From positions 33,196 through 97,195 of the forward strand of contig NW_006768832.1 of the NCBI RefSeq assembly GCF_000204055.1: 64,000 bases of DNA, in the 5' to 3' direction. The stretch's first letter is position 1. The number at the start of each line of letters is the position of its first letter. The position numbers were made by a program, and so were the translations under genes. The notes under the pieces were generated by a model. It was given only the letters and a program-made list of their open reading frames with translations. It was not told where the DNA came from and ran no database searches. This stretch comes from Melampsora larici-populina 98AG31 (lineage: Eukaryota; Basidiomycota; Pucciniomycetes; Pucciniales; Melampsoraceae). This document shows positions 49,384 through 60,820 of the stretch, one piece after another.

Positions 49384-50251
49384 ATGTCTCATTGTGTTCA
49401 TCCATTCCATACTCGTGTTTTTCTACCAAAGTATTTCTTCGACTTTATGTTTCGTGAGGGTGATATCAATTCCAAGCCTGATCCCCAACTCTTCCTAAGT
49501 GAAGCTTCAACCTCTCAATTATTAGAAATCATACGTTTGCTCTGCCCTTATATCAGATTCAGCGCGGGGGCAGAAGACGATAAATCACTTCTACACAAGC
49601 TATTTCTTGAGATGGTAGCCCCTCATCTTAATACTTTAATCATGCCAAAAGCCCTCGGAACCGATCAACACTATATTCCAGCATTGATTGATGTTCCAGT
49701 TGTTGGATCACAAGACTTCGAGCTCTTGATATCCCCTGGGACTGTTATCGACTCTCATCGCATTTGCCGGTTTGGTTGCTTGATTCTCTGCTACCTTAAG
49801 AATGGCCAACATCGTCTTGCAGCGGACAACCTTACAGACTTTGTCAAGATTCACAAGTATCTCAACGACAGTGAGATCTCGACCATTTCTTCTGTTTATG
49901 AAGATGCTCTAGAAGGCCTCCACAAATCTGTTGGCGCCATTCAAAACTCACATTCCGAGATCGAGGGGATCGGTTTTCAATCATCTGACTCTGAAATCTC
50001 ACAGAGCCACCGACAAGAACTTCAACTTTCTCTTCAAGCTGCAACCGCGAAACTGCAATCTCGCCAGAAGGCCTTTGATTCTATTGTTCAAGGTGTGGGA
50101 TTCCTTCATGCATTATTGAAATATCACCAGTAAGTCACAAACTTTGATATTACGATTCCAGGTATGACTTCTGTATAGTATTCTAACTTGTGATCCTCAA
50201 CCCAGAAACTTGGCGTTCAAAAATAAACCCTCCCCTCCTGAATCGTCTTAA
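49384..50251 (+). CDS. Cargo gene 4: orphan helical protein
   Basis: Exons 49384-50129 and 50206-50251 encode 263 residues. The ATG at 49384 begins MSHCVHPFHTRVFLP. The protein is helical with TSQLLEIIRLLCPYIRF, then KSLLHKLFLEMVAPHLNTLI (about residues 70-90), similar to a segment of cargo gene 2. A later stretch (ATAKLQSRQKAFDSIVQGVG) ends in LLKYHQ, and the second exon adds NLAFKNKPSPPESS. The intron restores an open frame past a TAA at the exon 1 border. No known family is recognised. It is the rightmost gene, about 1 kb from the right terminus of the element. Confidence 0.8.
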
Positions 50252-51142
50252 ATGAATGCTTTCAAATCTTCCGCTTTGTCGCGCACATCATTCTGGTAAG
50301 AGATGGATACTATCTTTAACGTGGTTATCATAAAATGAACTGATCAAATCTTTTTATTCAAAATTCATTCCAAGCTGCAGGTATAATGTTCATACCACAA
50401 TGTTCGAAATGACTACACATCAAAATCCAACCAGTTACCGTTGTATCAACTACTTTCTCTGCTCCTCAACCGCAGTTTACAGGCCTCATTTTTAGGAAAG
50501 ATACATATGGATAGTTGTTAGATCTGAATTTGTCATGAACTGTGTGTTACGCGAAGAAACTAAGGTGACTAGCAGCTTACTCAAGACCCGGTATTGAAGA
50601 TTAAACATTTAGTAGTATATTTCATCATGAGTTCACTTTACAAGTAGTTTTGCAAACCTCTATTACCCGGATCACAAAACAATAGTTGTTCAAGACAAAT
50701 CGTTGTACCTGAAATATGTCCTGAAGGTTGCTGTGACTTGTGTACCTTTATTCTATATATCTCCGTTGTACTTGATCTTATACTCTTTTTCATCGGAATT
50801 ATTATTATCCCCCTTGTTTCTACACCGCTATTGCAGAAAAACAACATTATTGCTTCTTAGAATTCTGCTCTGAGTTCTAATCTTACAGGTTCTCCGTTTC
50901 GAGAACTGTAGCAAATATGTTGTTTTGACTACAACCCAGATCATCACAGATTATCAGTAAGATACACACCCAATGTCATAAAGCTTGAGTGAACTTTCAC
51001 GGGCGTGATTGTAGTGTAAACTCATGGGGTTGTGAATGTACGTTTGTACTGAGTCTCATAACGCTCAAAGCAGTCTGTGACACAAGGATACACCTGGAAG
51101 TGTACTGTTCTACTTTCCTAAATTGGAATAATTCACTACATT
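50252..51142. other. Right subterminal region of the CACTA element
   Basis: No gene is seen. Short inverted words occur, but I could not identify a repeated transposase-binding motif shared with the left end beyond the terminal repeat. Confidence 0.35.
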
Positions 51143-51232
51143 CAGGAAACCAGAATATGTGGATGGTACATACTTTTCTATGTCAGTCACGATTTGCTAA
51201 ACTGTACGGAAAAGACGCACTTTGGTGTAGTG
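51143..51232 (-). repeat. Right terminal inverted repeat of CACTA element
   Basis: Read on the minus strand it gives CACTACACCAAAGTGCGTCT, TTTTCCGTACAGTTTAG, GTGACTGACATAGAAAA and CCACATATTCTG, matching the left end at 36902-36988. Confidence 0.85.
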
Positions 51233-51518
51233 TGAGGAGCCTGAGATGGAATGCACTACCCCTTTGCTGTGTGAGGAGACAATTGAAGGTAGGTGTGATA
51301 TCCGACTCCAGTATTGGAACCTGATGGAATGGCAAATTGTTAGACTTTGATTGGCTGTGTACAAGTTGATGGCTGAATTGACCAGCACTGCCCCCATAGT
51401 TGTCTTGGCAACATCCTCTTTTGTGGAGAAGAAGCCAGTAGTGACTGAGTGAGTAGGAATCGCAATGTTTGTTGTAAGCTCAAATTAGTGGAATAGGGTT
51501 TGGTTCACCTTCTCTTGC
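51233..51518. other. Flank between CACTA right end and tyrosine recombinase
   Basis: The minus strand may contain the C-terminal catalytic part of the recombinase in shifted frames, for example a weak INLYTANQSLTICHSIRF at about 51330-51380. It is too degenerate for a firm call. Confidence 0.3.
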
Positions 51519-52130
51519 TCAGATGATGATTTCAGAACCGGTTCTTTTTTGATTGGTTTTATTCCAAGAAAGATCATATTTTGCATAGGATCCATATTGA
51601 GATATCTTGACGCTGCTTTGTGAAATCATATTGGTATAAACCTGATCTTTAAGCTTGTTGGGTAGAGTAAGTTCTCCTATTTGATGTAAGGCTGAGAAGG
51701 CTATACTAAGAATCATCACAAGTAACTGTTCGTCAAAACTACAGGACATTTTCACAACACGGTCCAGATCTTTGATAAGCATTGCAGGCGCTCTTTTGAT
51801 ACTCTTTCCAAATTGTTTATAGCAGCCCTTGAGAACCCCTTGAACACAATTAGATTTTACAGCTGTGTTGGCAGCTGAGCAGTGAAATACTATTCTGTTG
51901 AGTTCTGATTCAACAGCCTGAACTGAAATAATTCAAGCCCTTTGGGAGACGTAATATGCTAGATTTTCTTCATTTGGTTCAGCAGGAATCTTGAGAATGT
52001 TGCAGAACTCTATGAAGCTGTTGAAAGCGTTTTCACTTTTTTTCACTTGATTGTGTGGTGCTCTTGAATGGTAATTATGATCTGAATAACCTTGGATTTT
52101 GACAAAATCAAGAGTTGGATTCAAAGACAT
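51519..52130 (-). pseudogene. Broken tyrosine recombinase
   Basis: About 203 codons are readable on the minus strand with one in-frame TGA at 51933-51935. The N-terminal core-binding part has AFNSFIEFCNILKIP and NEENLAYYVSQRA. The central part has QGVLKGCYKQFGKSIKRAP, and the start of the catalytic domain reads SFDEQLLVMILSIAFSALHQIGEL. Basidiomycete tyrosine recombinases usually show an LRLGEL-type box there; the catalytic Arg position appears to be Gln (CAA), one transition from CGA. Upstream methionine choice is arbitrary. It is probably a remnant of a DIRS-like or Crypton-like element, distinct from the recombinase piece at 36.7 kb. Confidence 0.6.
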
Positions 52131-52929
52131 GATGAGATCTGAACATAAAAGATTGGGGGATTGTATAGAGTATCAGTATTATGAAAAACGTTTAAATAAG
52201 AAGATGAGGACACAGTGATTTCATGAAAAACCATTCTTACAGATGATAAAGGATTGATGAAGGTGATAGTAGTAGTTAACAATATTTTGAATGAGATGGT
52301 CAAGTGGGAGCTGAGAGAGATTCAGGTGTGGAAGATTCTTTGTCTGATAAGAACAAGGATCAGGAATCAGTCTTAGAAGAAGACTGGTGAGTGATCGAAA
52401 GAATTCCACAATCTAAGGAAAAGCAGATTGTAAGGAAATCTAAATATGAGTTTGATGAAGAAAGAAAAACACAAAGTTTACAACAGTTGTTTATATATAT
52501 GAAAACATCGAACACATATTGATCACGTCATGATGTTAGAAAAGAACCTCTTCTATCATGTGCACTCAAGTGTACGTGTCCTGCTTTATAGCATGACATC
52601 ACTACGTGACTCTCAATTAGCTTAACAAAGAGTTTTAAAAATTATTATTCTGTCACTATTAAGGAAATCAATGACGTCAGGTTCAACAATGATCAAAGTC
52701 TAACGAGACAAATGTGTTGAAAGATGTGTTTCAATTCGATTGATTGGTTGATTTACCTTATAATTAGCTGGATGGTGAGCAAAAATTTGAGATGTTGAGT
52801 AGAAAATTCAATCTTTTCGCTCTTTACCTTTGATTCCCTTTGCTGATTATTTGACAGCAAAAGCTCTTTACCACCTATTCTGTTTCCAATAAAACCACAT
52901 ACCATTTTCCCTTTAACTGCGATGTCATC

Positions 52930-53208
52930 ATGAGTATCTTTGATAAAATCAGCTTACTTCTCACGGAATATGGCGATACACTTGGGAGTGACAACATCAC
53001 TATGGTGGAACTACGACAGCGTTACACTGATATCCTTCCTGAAAACCATCCAAAATTCAATGAACATTTCTCAACTTTTGCTCATTGTGCCATTAACATC
53101 GACTCCGTTGTAGAACTCTTTCAGTACACAGCTGAAAGCAGAGCCAAGAAGGGGAAGAATGAAGACCAAATCAACAACACACACAATCAAAAGAAGAATA
53201 AGTCTTGA
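52930..53208 (+). CDS. Small hypothetical protein
   Basis: An ATG-initiated frame of 92 residues begins MSIFDKISLLLTEYGDTLGS and ends in a Lys/Asn-rich tail. It is acidic and helical in the first 65 residues with no signal peptide. It may be a real short gene or the first exon of a degenerate element. No family is recognised and there is no supporting intron. Confidence 0.35.
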   Translation: MSIFDKISLLLTEYGDTLGSDNITMVELRQRYTDILPENHPKFNEHFSTFAHCAINIDSVVELFQYTAESRAKKGKNEDQINNTHNQKKNKS

Positions 53209-54277
53209 GATGGTGAATTGAAAGACTTCAAACAAAGAAAGAAATGCCCTTCTTAAACAGGGACTTTGATTACTGATGAATTAAATTTAAGACCTACAAG
53301 TCTTTGGATTAATAAGAACCAGGCTAAAAGAGGATAATAAAATCAAAAGTAGCACTATCTAGGCGCACTCAGGCACCTTCCAAATGAGCAAATGAGCTTT
53401 CAACTCAACAAGAAATTATTAAAAGTGAATAAAGGGTCTAATATTATAAAATCCCAACTCTCATTAGTTGTTTACCCAGATAATAATAATAAAAAGATAC
53501 AAAGCTTTATTCTAAATTCTAATAATAATTTTTGCTAACTAAAAGGCCACAAAAAGGTGGGAGAAAGAGATACTTGTATATATCAAAATTGAAACACACA
53601 CAAAAAAGAAAGTGGGACAAAAACACCCCTCAAACTCGAAATTCACCTTCAAACAACTTTTTCACACACAAATCATTGAACAACCACCAAATTAAAATTG
53701 ATAAACATCTTCAACACACCCACATGTATCATTGACAAATTTTCAAGCACACATTTATCATTAAAACTGAGCTGTTTACCACAAAAACTGAAAAATCCGC
53801 CAATTTACCCTTAAAACCTGAAAAAAGATACGAAATAGGGACTGTATCAAAATTCTGAATAGACTGAAAAAAAGGTCTGCTTCCGCTCTACAACTTTGCT
53901 CAGCCAAGCTAAACTCTAACTCTATTGGTTGTACCCTTAAAATGAAATTCGATTTTATGTGAAAATACTCGAAATTGGATTTACCCAGTTTACCACCTGA
54001 TATTACCACTAATGATGATGTATATGGTTTATAATTGATTTTTCATGTTCAGATGCGAAATTATAACCCTCCCCAACTTGTATCTAGGCTGATAAGATGC
54101 TGTGGTACCCTAAAATCAAAGGTATATGATTGAAAATAGCACTTTTTATGATTTTGAAAGTCATTTTCGAGTTTCAAATCCACCCTTATCATGTGTAATG
54201 TTTAATTTGACAATGCTGTTGTTTGATGATCCCATGAATCCATCTTTCAAAGTGATCCCTGCTTGCTTTTTCAGTTT

Positions 54278-54316
54278 ACCACCCCAGTTTACCACTACCC
54301 CAGTTTACCACCATCT
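54278..54316 (+). repeat. CAGTTTACCAC short tandem repeat
   Basis: Three close copies of CAGTTTACCACC/T lie in a row; isolated GTTTACCAC copies at about 53773 and 53990 suggest a dispersed motif family. Confidence 0.6.
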
Positions 54317-54594
54317 GTCTGAGTTGTTGGATTTTCGAAATTTAGCCTTATTTAAACCCATACTTCAAAACCAAGATTCCTCTACATAACTCATTAAACC
54401 CATACATATCTTTAAACATAACTATTAAAACCCATAATTTTGGAAATTCCAACTTCAGACCTGTATACTCTACATAACCCATAAACCACCCAACTACACA
54501 TAAGTTCTAAACCCATAATTTCGACTTTTGGCTTCATTTTACACTACACTCCCTACACATAACCATTACACTCAAAAATCAACATGTAACATAT

Positions 54595-54690
54595 AAAAAC
54601 AAAATGAAATAAAATGAAATATGATAAAATAAAATGATAAAAATAATAAAATAAAATGAATAAAATAAAATAAAATAAATAAAACTAAAA
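54595..54690 (+). repeat. AAAATAAAATGA simple repeat
   Basis: Almost pure A with regularly spaced T and G, made of AAAATAAAATGA-like units. It is low-complexity DNA. Confidence 0.8.
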
Positions 54691-54695
54691 ACGAA

Positions 54696-57600
54696 TTGTG
54701 TATTTGTCTCTTGAATACTTTTGATTACCACACCGTGTGTGGCAGAAAAATCCCTAGAAACTCTGTTGCTGAACCTGTTCATATATCACCATACAACACC
54801 ATTCCTAGCAGACCTCTCACTTATCTTTACAACTGGGTCGACACTGATCCAACATCCTTGCCATCTGCTGCCAAGTTTTCAAAAGCACCGTCACATCCTT
54901 ACCCACCTTTTTTAGCACCCCTCCCTCAAAGACCATGGGCTTTGGCATCATTCATCAAGAGTTCAAACCCTTTTGAAGAAGCGGCAAATAAGCTAGAGAT
55001 GGAACCTGCTCACCAACCACAATCTCACTTGGCACCATTCATCTACACTTTCAAGCCTGTTGAAGAAGCATCAGATTAGCTAGAGATTGAACCTCACCAT
55101 CCTCCACAATCTCAATTACATCCTTACTCCCCATTAGCCAATGGCAAATCACCTAACAAGAAGAGAAATTCCAAAGACGCTCAACCCAAAACCATTATAT
55201 CTCTCAGACCTCAGTGTATGCGAGCTGAGGATGGTGGACTTTCTGAAATCCATAGGGCTGTTGGAAACAAAAATTGCCATTTTCAGTACTGTGTTGGGGT
55301 ACGTACAAAATGCCTGAACTTTTTTTATCTTTCTTGCTTAAAATAACACCACCTGACTTTCCAATATTGCCTTCTTAGTGTTGCCTGGAATACGGTGACG
55401 CTACCTGTAGGGAACACACTTGACCTAGGGTTGGCCCTAGATTGGTGCAACAACTAGGTCAAGCCCCACCAAAGATACGACATCCTCGTGTGGCCAAAAT
55501 CTTCAGGGAACATACCACCACAAAGTGTATGCGACCTTTTGGTGGTGGTGAGGTATATGAGTCACATAAAGAAACGGGCAGCCTAAAGTGCCCTTTTCAT
55601 GACTGTCCTGGGGTACGTGAGATATCCCTGGAAGGTCGTTTCCTTTTTTTTCAATACCTAACACAACCTGACTTGTGCTGGATTTGTTAGTGCTGCACTG
55701 CATGTGGCACCAGCGCCTGTAAGATTCATTCCTACCCCAAATCCAATCTCCCTTCTGAGAAACCGTTTGGTGAAGGCACAGCATCATCATTCCCAAAGGA
55801 AAGATGTGAGCTACTTTGAATTCATTTTGGTTGTGACACAAATCTGATTGCTAGGTCATCTAGGTTTGTCCGAAGAAGATGGGAAATTTACTTGTCATGT
55901 TTGCCAGTCCAATTTTATTGGTAAGTACCTGAAGAATCACATGAAAGTTCCTATTCATCAAGAACGCTAGAAAGTATGGCAGGAAGAACAAGAAGCAGAA
56001 AAGCAAACTACTCAGCATTACCTTTCCCTCAAAACCTTGGTGTAGGAACAATCAAATCTTATGGATGTGGGAATCTCTTCTCCAGCAGAGGATGGTTCCA
56101 AAAAGGTTTTTGATCCCCATCACCTTGAACAATGGAATTCCTGTGGGTCTCTTTGAAATCATCTGGGATGCAAATTTACACTGATGCCCGGTCTGCCAGG
56201 TTTTGTCAAGGAAGGTGAAAAGGTTGTTTGTCTGGCGTGTCATGGTGAGACATACACGGTAGGAAGCTTAAAGCAGCACAAGAAAAGACTTCCACATATA
56301 AAGAATCTGGAAACATGGGTGGAGAAAGAAGAAGCCAAACGCCAAATGACTCGGCGTATAAATCAACTAGAAGAATTGTTGGAAGCACCATCAACTGACA
56401 ATATGAATGATGCAGAAACCTCTGCTCGAGCTCCCAAGGAGTCTGTTGATACTTTTGAATCCCAAAGGACGGAATTGGACCCTGTGAGTCTTTCAGAAAT
56501 CATGTTGGATGCTACCTTGTGCTGATGCCCAGTCTACCAGGTTACGTTGAGGGGGAATGGACTGTTATTTGTGTAGCTTGTTTGGGACATCAAATTCCAC
56601 TGACTACTCTTTTGAATACACACATCAATAGTGTTGGACATTGACAAAAATTAGAAAAGCATTTCAATATCACGGAAGAGAACTGTGAGTCCCTGTCAAA
56701 TAGTGTGGGATTCCACCTTCCACTGACACCCAGGCTGCTAGGTTTTGTCAGGGGAGGGCTTAATTTGCATTGTCTAGTATGCAACAAGAAACCAGTTCAA
56801 TCACGTTATGCTATTTCACACTTGCAATCACAGGCCCATCAACTCGCAATAAATACTTTTGTGAAGATGGAAGACAAGAGTTTCCTTTGTAAAGTATGTA
56901 ACAACAATAAACCAATTGGAATTAATTACATCGTCCAACATATCAAACAAGTGGGGCATCAAAAAAAGCTGAAGAAGGTGTGTCCAGCTACAAAGGAGTT
57001 TGATGAAGAAGAAGAAGAAGAAGAAGAAGCCAAAGAAGTCTTCTGTGAGTTGCTTCAAAATAATTTTAATCATAACCTGCCTCTGATCCCTACTCTTGCA
57101 GATTTGTTTCAGAAACCCTCAACATCTTTGTTGCAAAAACCAATCAACAACTCTCCTTCCTTGCAAGCTCCACCTGTTCAACCTTCCCATCCGGTCACTC
57201 ACCTTAGTGCCATTTCAACAAATCAACCACCTGCTTGAGGCAACAAAAATGGAGGGCGCCTTGCACAAGCCAGAGCACGCCCTTTGAGTCCTCCAAAAAG
57301 GTTTCTGAGTGCTCCTCATGACTTGGCAAGTTGTTTTGGTGGTTTGGGCCAGGGAGTTTCTTCTTGCCCTCCTGGTGCATCTGTAAAACCAAAGCAAGAA
57401 GAATTTAAGGCTTCTCTGGGAGAGATGGCGACAAGGATGCAGGCATTACAGTTTGAAGACAATGTTTACACACCTACCTATGTGAAAGGATTTGGTGTAA
57501 ATAAGCAGGGTTTCTGTGGCTTATGCAAGGGTGGGGCATGGTTTGCATGGGGGCATGGCTATCCGTGAGTAGTAGGAGAGTTTTTCAATAAGAGTGATAG

Positions 57601-58069
57601 AAGGTATGAGAAACTAATTCACTTTTGATCCTGATTGAAACATAGGTATCATATGCTACACAAACACGGAGTCATGTCTGTGACTGGCCTTTATTCCTTA
57701 CCGCCACTGAAAACCAAACTGGGTGCTGCATCAAAGCGGGGAAGATGTGTTCTTGGCTGGTGCAGTGCGTGCAAACAATGGATGGAATATGCCAGGATAT
57801 TTGATCCTATTAGGGAGAGTTCAAGAAAGCCTCTTCAAATGCCTGAAAGCCAGCTGATGTTGCTAGATCACAAAACCAGACTATTTTTGGTCAGAGAATC
57901 AAAAGCTGTGACTAATCCTGGGCGCTGGTATGAGCATGCAAAGAAATGTCATCATCATAGGGTCTTTATCAAGAAAACAGGATGTCATGAGAACCAGGAA
58001 AATCCCTCTTGTAAGAAATTGGTCTTTCAAGATGATAAAATGATAAAACTGCTGATGTCTTTATTTTGA
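54696..58069 (+). pseudogene. Degenerate zinc-finger-module gene with Rua1-like C-terminus
   Basis: Several Cys/His modules are readable on the plus strand. Two of the form CMR...GG..E.H......C.F..C.GVR lie at about 55215-55300 and 55525-55620. C2H2-like modules follow: FTCHVCQSNFIGKYLKNH (55890), KVVCLACHGETYTVGSLKQH (56222), TVICVACLGHQIPLTTLL (56562), LHCLVCNKKPVQSRYAISH and FLCKVCNNNKPIGINYIVQH (56765-56960). Three begin with an LPGFV-like lead behind a similar TGA(T/C)(G/A)CCCAG acceptor, so they look like duplicated exons. The C-terminal part (exons to 57564 and 57646-58069) has YTPTYVKGFGVNKQGFCGLC, YHMLHKHGVM, GWCSACKQWMEYA and WYEHAKKCHHH, the pattern of the Rua1 C-terminal domain. 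In-frame stops include TAG at 55077-55079 and TGA at 57236-57238. The intact gene would be a DNA-binding regulator; this copy looks dead or is wrongly assembled. Confidence 0.62.
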
Positions 58070-58872
58070 TTGGTCCAGGTAAAAGAAAAGAAAATAAAGG
58101 TCTTTGAGCTCTTCAAAGATCTTCAGTTTCAGTAACACAAAATTAAATATTCTTTATTAAATATACTTTATCAAATTTTTGATCTATCCTCTGCAGCATT
58201 TTTGTTTTTTCTTAATTTCAAAAAAAGAAAATCCTTTGGTAATGTGATGTTGAAATTTATACTTGAATTTGAATTCAATCTTCACATTGATGGTGAAGTC
58301 ACAATCCCCAAAACCAAACCATTCCCAAAAAAAATTAGTTTATGTAAGGTCCTTTCCAAAGGACCTTACAAATTCCCATTGATCAATGAACAATATTATC
58401 TCTTAATCTAATCTGGAGTTGTCCATCATCTCAGTGGAATACTCTGTATTCAAGACTGCATTGCACATTATAAAAATGATACATTAACTAAACAATTCCC
58501 ATGTAATTTTTTGTGTGCATTCCAAAGTGCCTTTCCTTAACAAAATTGGAAAAATGGTAACTTTGATCCAGATAGTGTATGACTTCTGGTGGTCTAGTGG
58601 ATCAACAGCTTCAGCCACTTTGATTTCAACTTGTTTTGATCAGGATGGGTAAGTTGAAATGGAAATAGTGTGAGAAATGAGAAATTATAATTTGATTATG
58701 CTTGATGTGTATGTATCTTTACAGGTTTAGAGAACTGCTTACATGCCAAAGTATGTTATTACAAAGGTGACTCTTTAATCAATACTGATCAGTCCGACTT
58801 CTTCCATCAATCAAATGCACCATCATCTCTCTTGTTATTCCCACCTTGACAGATCCCATTGATCGACTTCAT
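58070..58872. other. AT-rich intergenic stretch
   Basis: No gene. It follows the 3' end of the zinc-finger pseudogene and precedes the tandem duplication. Confidence 0.4.
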
Positions 58873-59412
58873 CCTTTCAATCTTGACTCTTGATTTAGAC
58901 TGATAAGTGATTCTTTATTGAACGACCTTTATTCCACAGCTTATTTTCTTGATTTTGTAAGTCAAATTTATTGCTTTCTTGCCTTTTGACCAACAGCTTG
59001 TACCCATCCTGTGTGTGATCATCCGCTTGTGATATCCTTCCGTTTTGGACCCCCAGGATGGATACAAGCTGTTATTGAATTCACACAACAATAACTGACT
59101 ATTGTCCTTTTCAGAACTTCCTAGAAGTTCTTATTTGAACATCATTGACTTCTCCTTTCAATCTCAACTCTTGATTTAGACTCATAATTAGTGATTCTTT
59201 ATTGAACAACCCTTATTCCACACCTTATTTTCTTGATTTTGTAAGTCAAATTTCTTGCTTTCTTGCTTTTTGACCAATAGCTTGTACCCATCCTGTGTGT
59301 GATCATCCGCTTGTGATATCTTTCCGTTTTGGACCCCCAGGATGGGTACAAGCTGTTCTTGAATTCACATAACAATAACTGACTATTGTCCTTTTCAGAA
59401 CTTCCTAGAATT
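58873..59412 (+). repeat. Tandem duplication, period 281 bp, with hairpins
   Basis: Two copies start CCTTTCAATCT at 58873 and 59154 and end near CTTTTCAGAACTTCCTAGAA. They look more than 90 percent identical. Each holds an inverted repeat of 18-19 bp: AGCTTGTACCCATCCTG and, about 43 bp later, CAGGATGG(A/G)TACAAGCT. In the second copy the arms are perfectly complementary; in the first one arm has a single G-to-A change. No coding frame crosses the unit. Confidence 0.85.
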
Positions 59413-60820
59413 TCTTCCCAACTTTTAATCCCAGACTAGCACAGCTGGGTGGTGGGCGCCACATCAACGTCCCACATCAGCCTGATCTCCTGTCATTCCT
59501 GCATATGTAGTTACATATAACCAGTGTCTGACCAAGTGTCAATCCCATCACTCTTTGTCCATTACTGGTTGTGAAGTGAGTGCGTTTCCAAACCAGTGGG
59601 CCAACAAATTGTACATTCACAATCAATGATAACTATGGACAGTCTTTGTCTTTGTTTTTTGTAACTTCACCTAAATGTATTCAAGACTTTCATCTACAAT
59701 TGATTGGTTCAATAATTTTGTTGTCTTCTTGTTCTTCTTCGTTTTCTTTTCTTCTGCAACTCAGGTATATAATATGTATAAACCTTCTGCATTACAAACC
59801 TAAAGAAAACCCCAGCATAATTAGAATTCAAAAAGTTGATAAACTCTCCCAAACTTTCAAAAGAAAAAACACAATAATCATACAAAAAGGCCAATCTTGA
59901 TTTTTTACTTACCTCCAACACTCAGGTGTTATTCTTGAAACAGCACAAACTTCACCTATGCTCAACTCATTCCCATCAATCCCCAACACCTTTCTCATAA
60001 ATTTATCATCCTTGATTTGTTTGTCATCAAAACAAACTTCACAAACTCCAATAATATGCTATTTCTTTCTTTCATTACTAAAGCTTTACATCTTCCTGAA
60101 GAACTTGCACTTTTTTTTAATAAAGGGATAATTTGATTCACAACTTTCATTGAATCCAATCTCCTAGTTTATTTTATCCATTTTCCATTAAACTTCTACA
60201 GATGAAGTTTTTTCTCAACTGAATTTCATCCAGTACTTTAACATAAAACTGAACCAAAAAAACAATTTGAATTTGATAACTGTAAAAATGAATTACAAGA
60301 TCATCATTCCATTGAGGGGAAACACTTAACATCCACTGGATCCTGTACTCAATGGTTTATAAGGAGGTGGTGGTGGTGTAAGTGACACAATCCTTTTAAA
60401 ATGAAAACTTGTTGAGAAAATCTGTTGGCTGGATGTTGGCTATTGATTGATTAATTGTTTTTTCTTTGTTTGTTGTGAAGTTGTTGACATGAAACGTGTT
60501 TGAAACGGTTTGAAAGTTGAAGGTTCTGGTTTAATCGTTTGATAAGTTTTGATTAGATTGGATGTAGTGTGCAGGAAGTTGAACAGAAAATATGCTTACA
60601 ATTTTAAAGATTCTTTAGTTTTTCATAAATCGATTTGATGATTGATGCACTCTCATCAACACCACCACCTACAATCAACAAAAAATATGTGAAAGAAAGA
60701 TAAAACAAAGTTCAAAGTTAAGTATCTGTTGAAAAAAACTTCAAAAGAGATTTAAAGAGACCTAACCTCTCAAAATGATAAGATGGGCAAATGGAAACTT
60801 ATAAAAATTATTATTTCTTT
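59413..60820. other. AT-rich intergenic stretch
   Basis: No supported gene. It may include the 3' flank of the MDM34 copy on the minus strand near 60300-60820. Confidence 0.35.

Larger units (their letters stand above)
36902..51232 (+). mobile_element. 14.3-kb CACTA-type transposon with cargo genes
   Basis: The left end starts CACTACACCAAAGGGCGTC at 36902. The right end, read on the minus strand from 51232, starts CACTACACCAAAGTGCGTC. Similarity continues for about 85-90 bp at close to 90 percent by eye. CACTAC termini are the hallmark of the CACTA/EnSpm superfamily, and the interval contains a matching TNP2-type transposase (41711 onwards). Four other spliced genes lie inside: 37670-39278, 40239-41215, 49384-50251 (plus) and 45211-48314 (minus). 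Their frames are almost entirely open, unlike the decayed elements on both sides. No 3-bp target-site duplication is evident (ATA on the left, TGA on the right), so an end may have changed after insertion or the two ends may not be a founding pair. Confidence 0.8.
53209..54695. other. AT-rich stretch with simple repeats
   Basis: No gene. It holds a short array of CCCAGTTTACCAC-type units near 54278-54316, with more scattered GTTTACCAC copies from 53770, and an (A)n-T-rich AAAATAAAATGA simple repeat at about 54595-54690. Confidence 0.6.
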
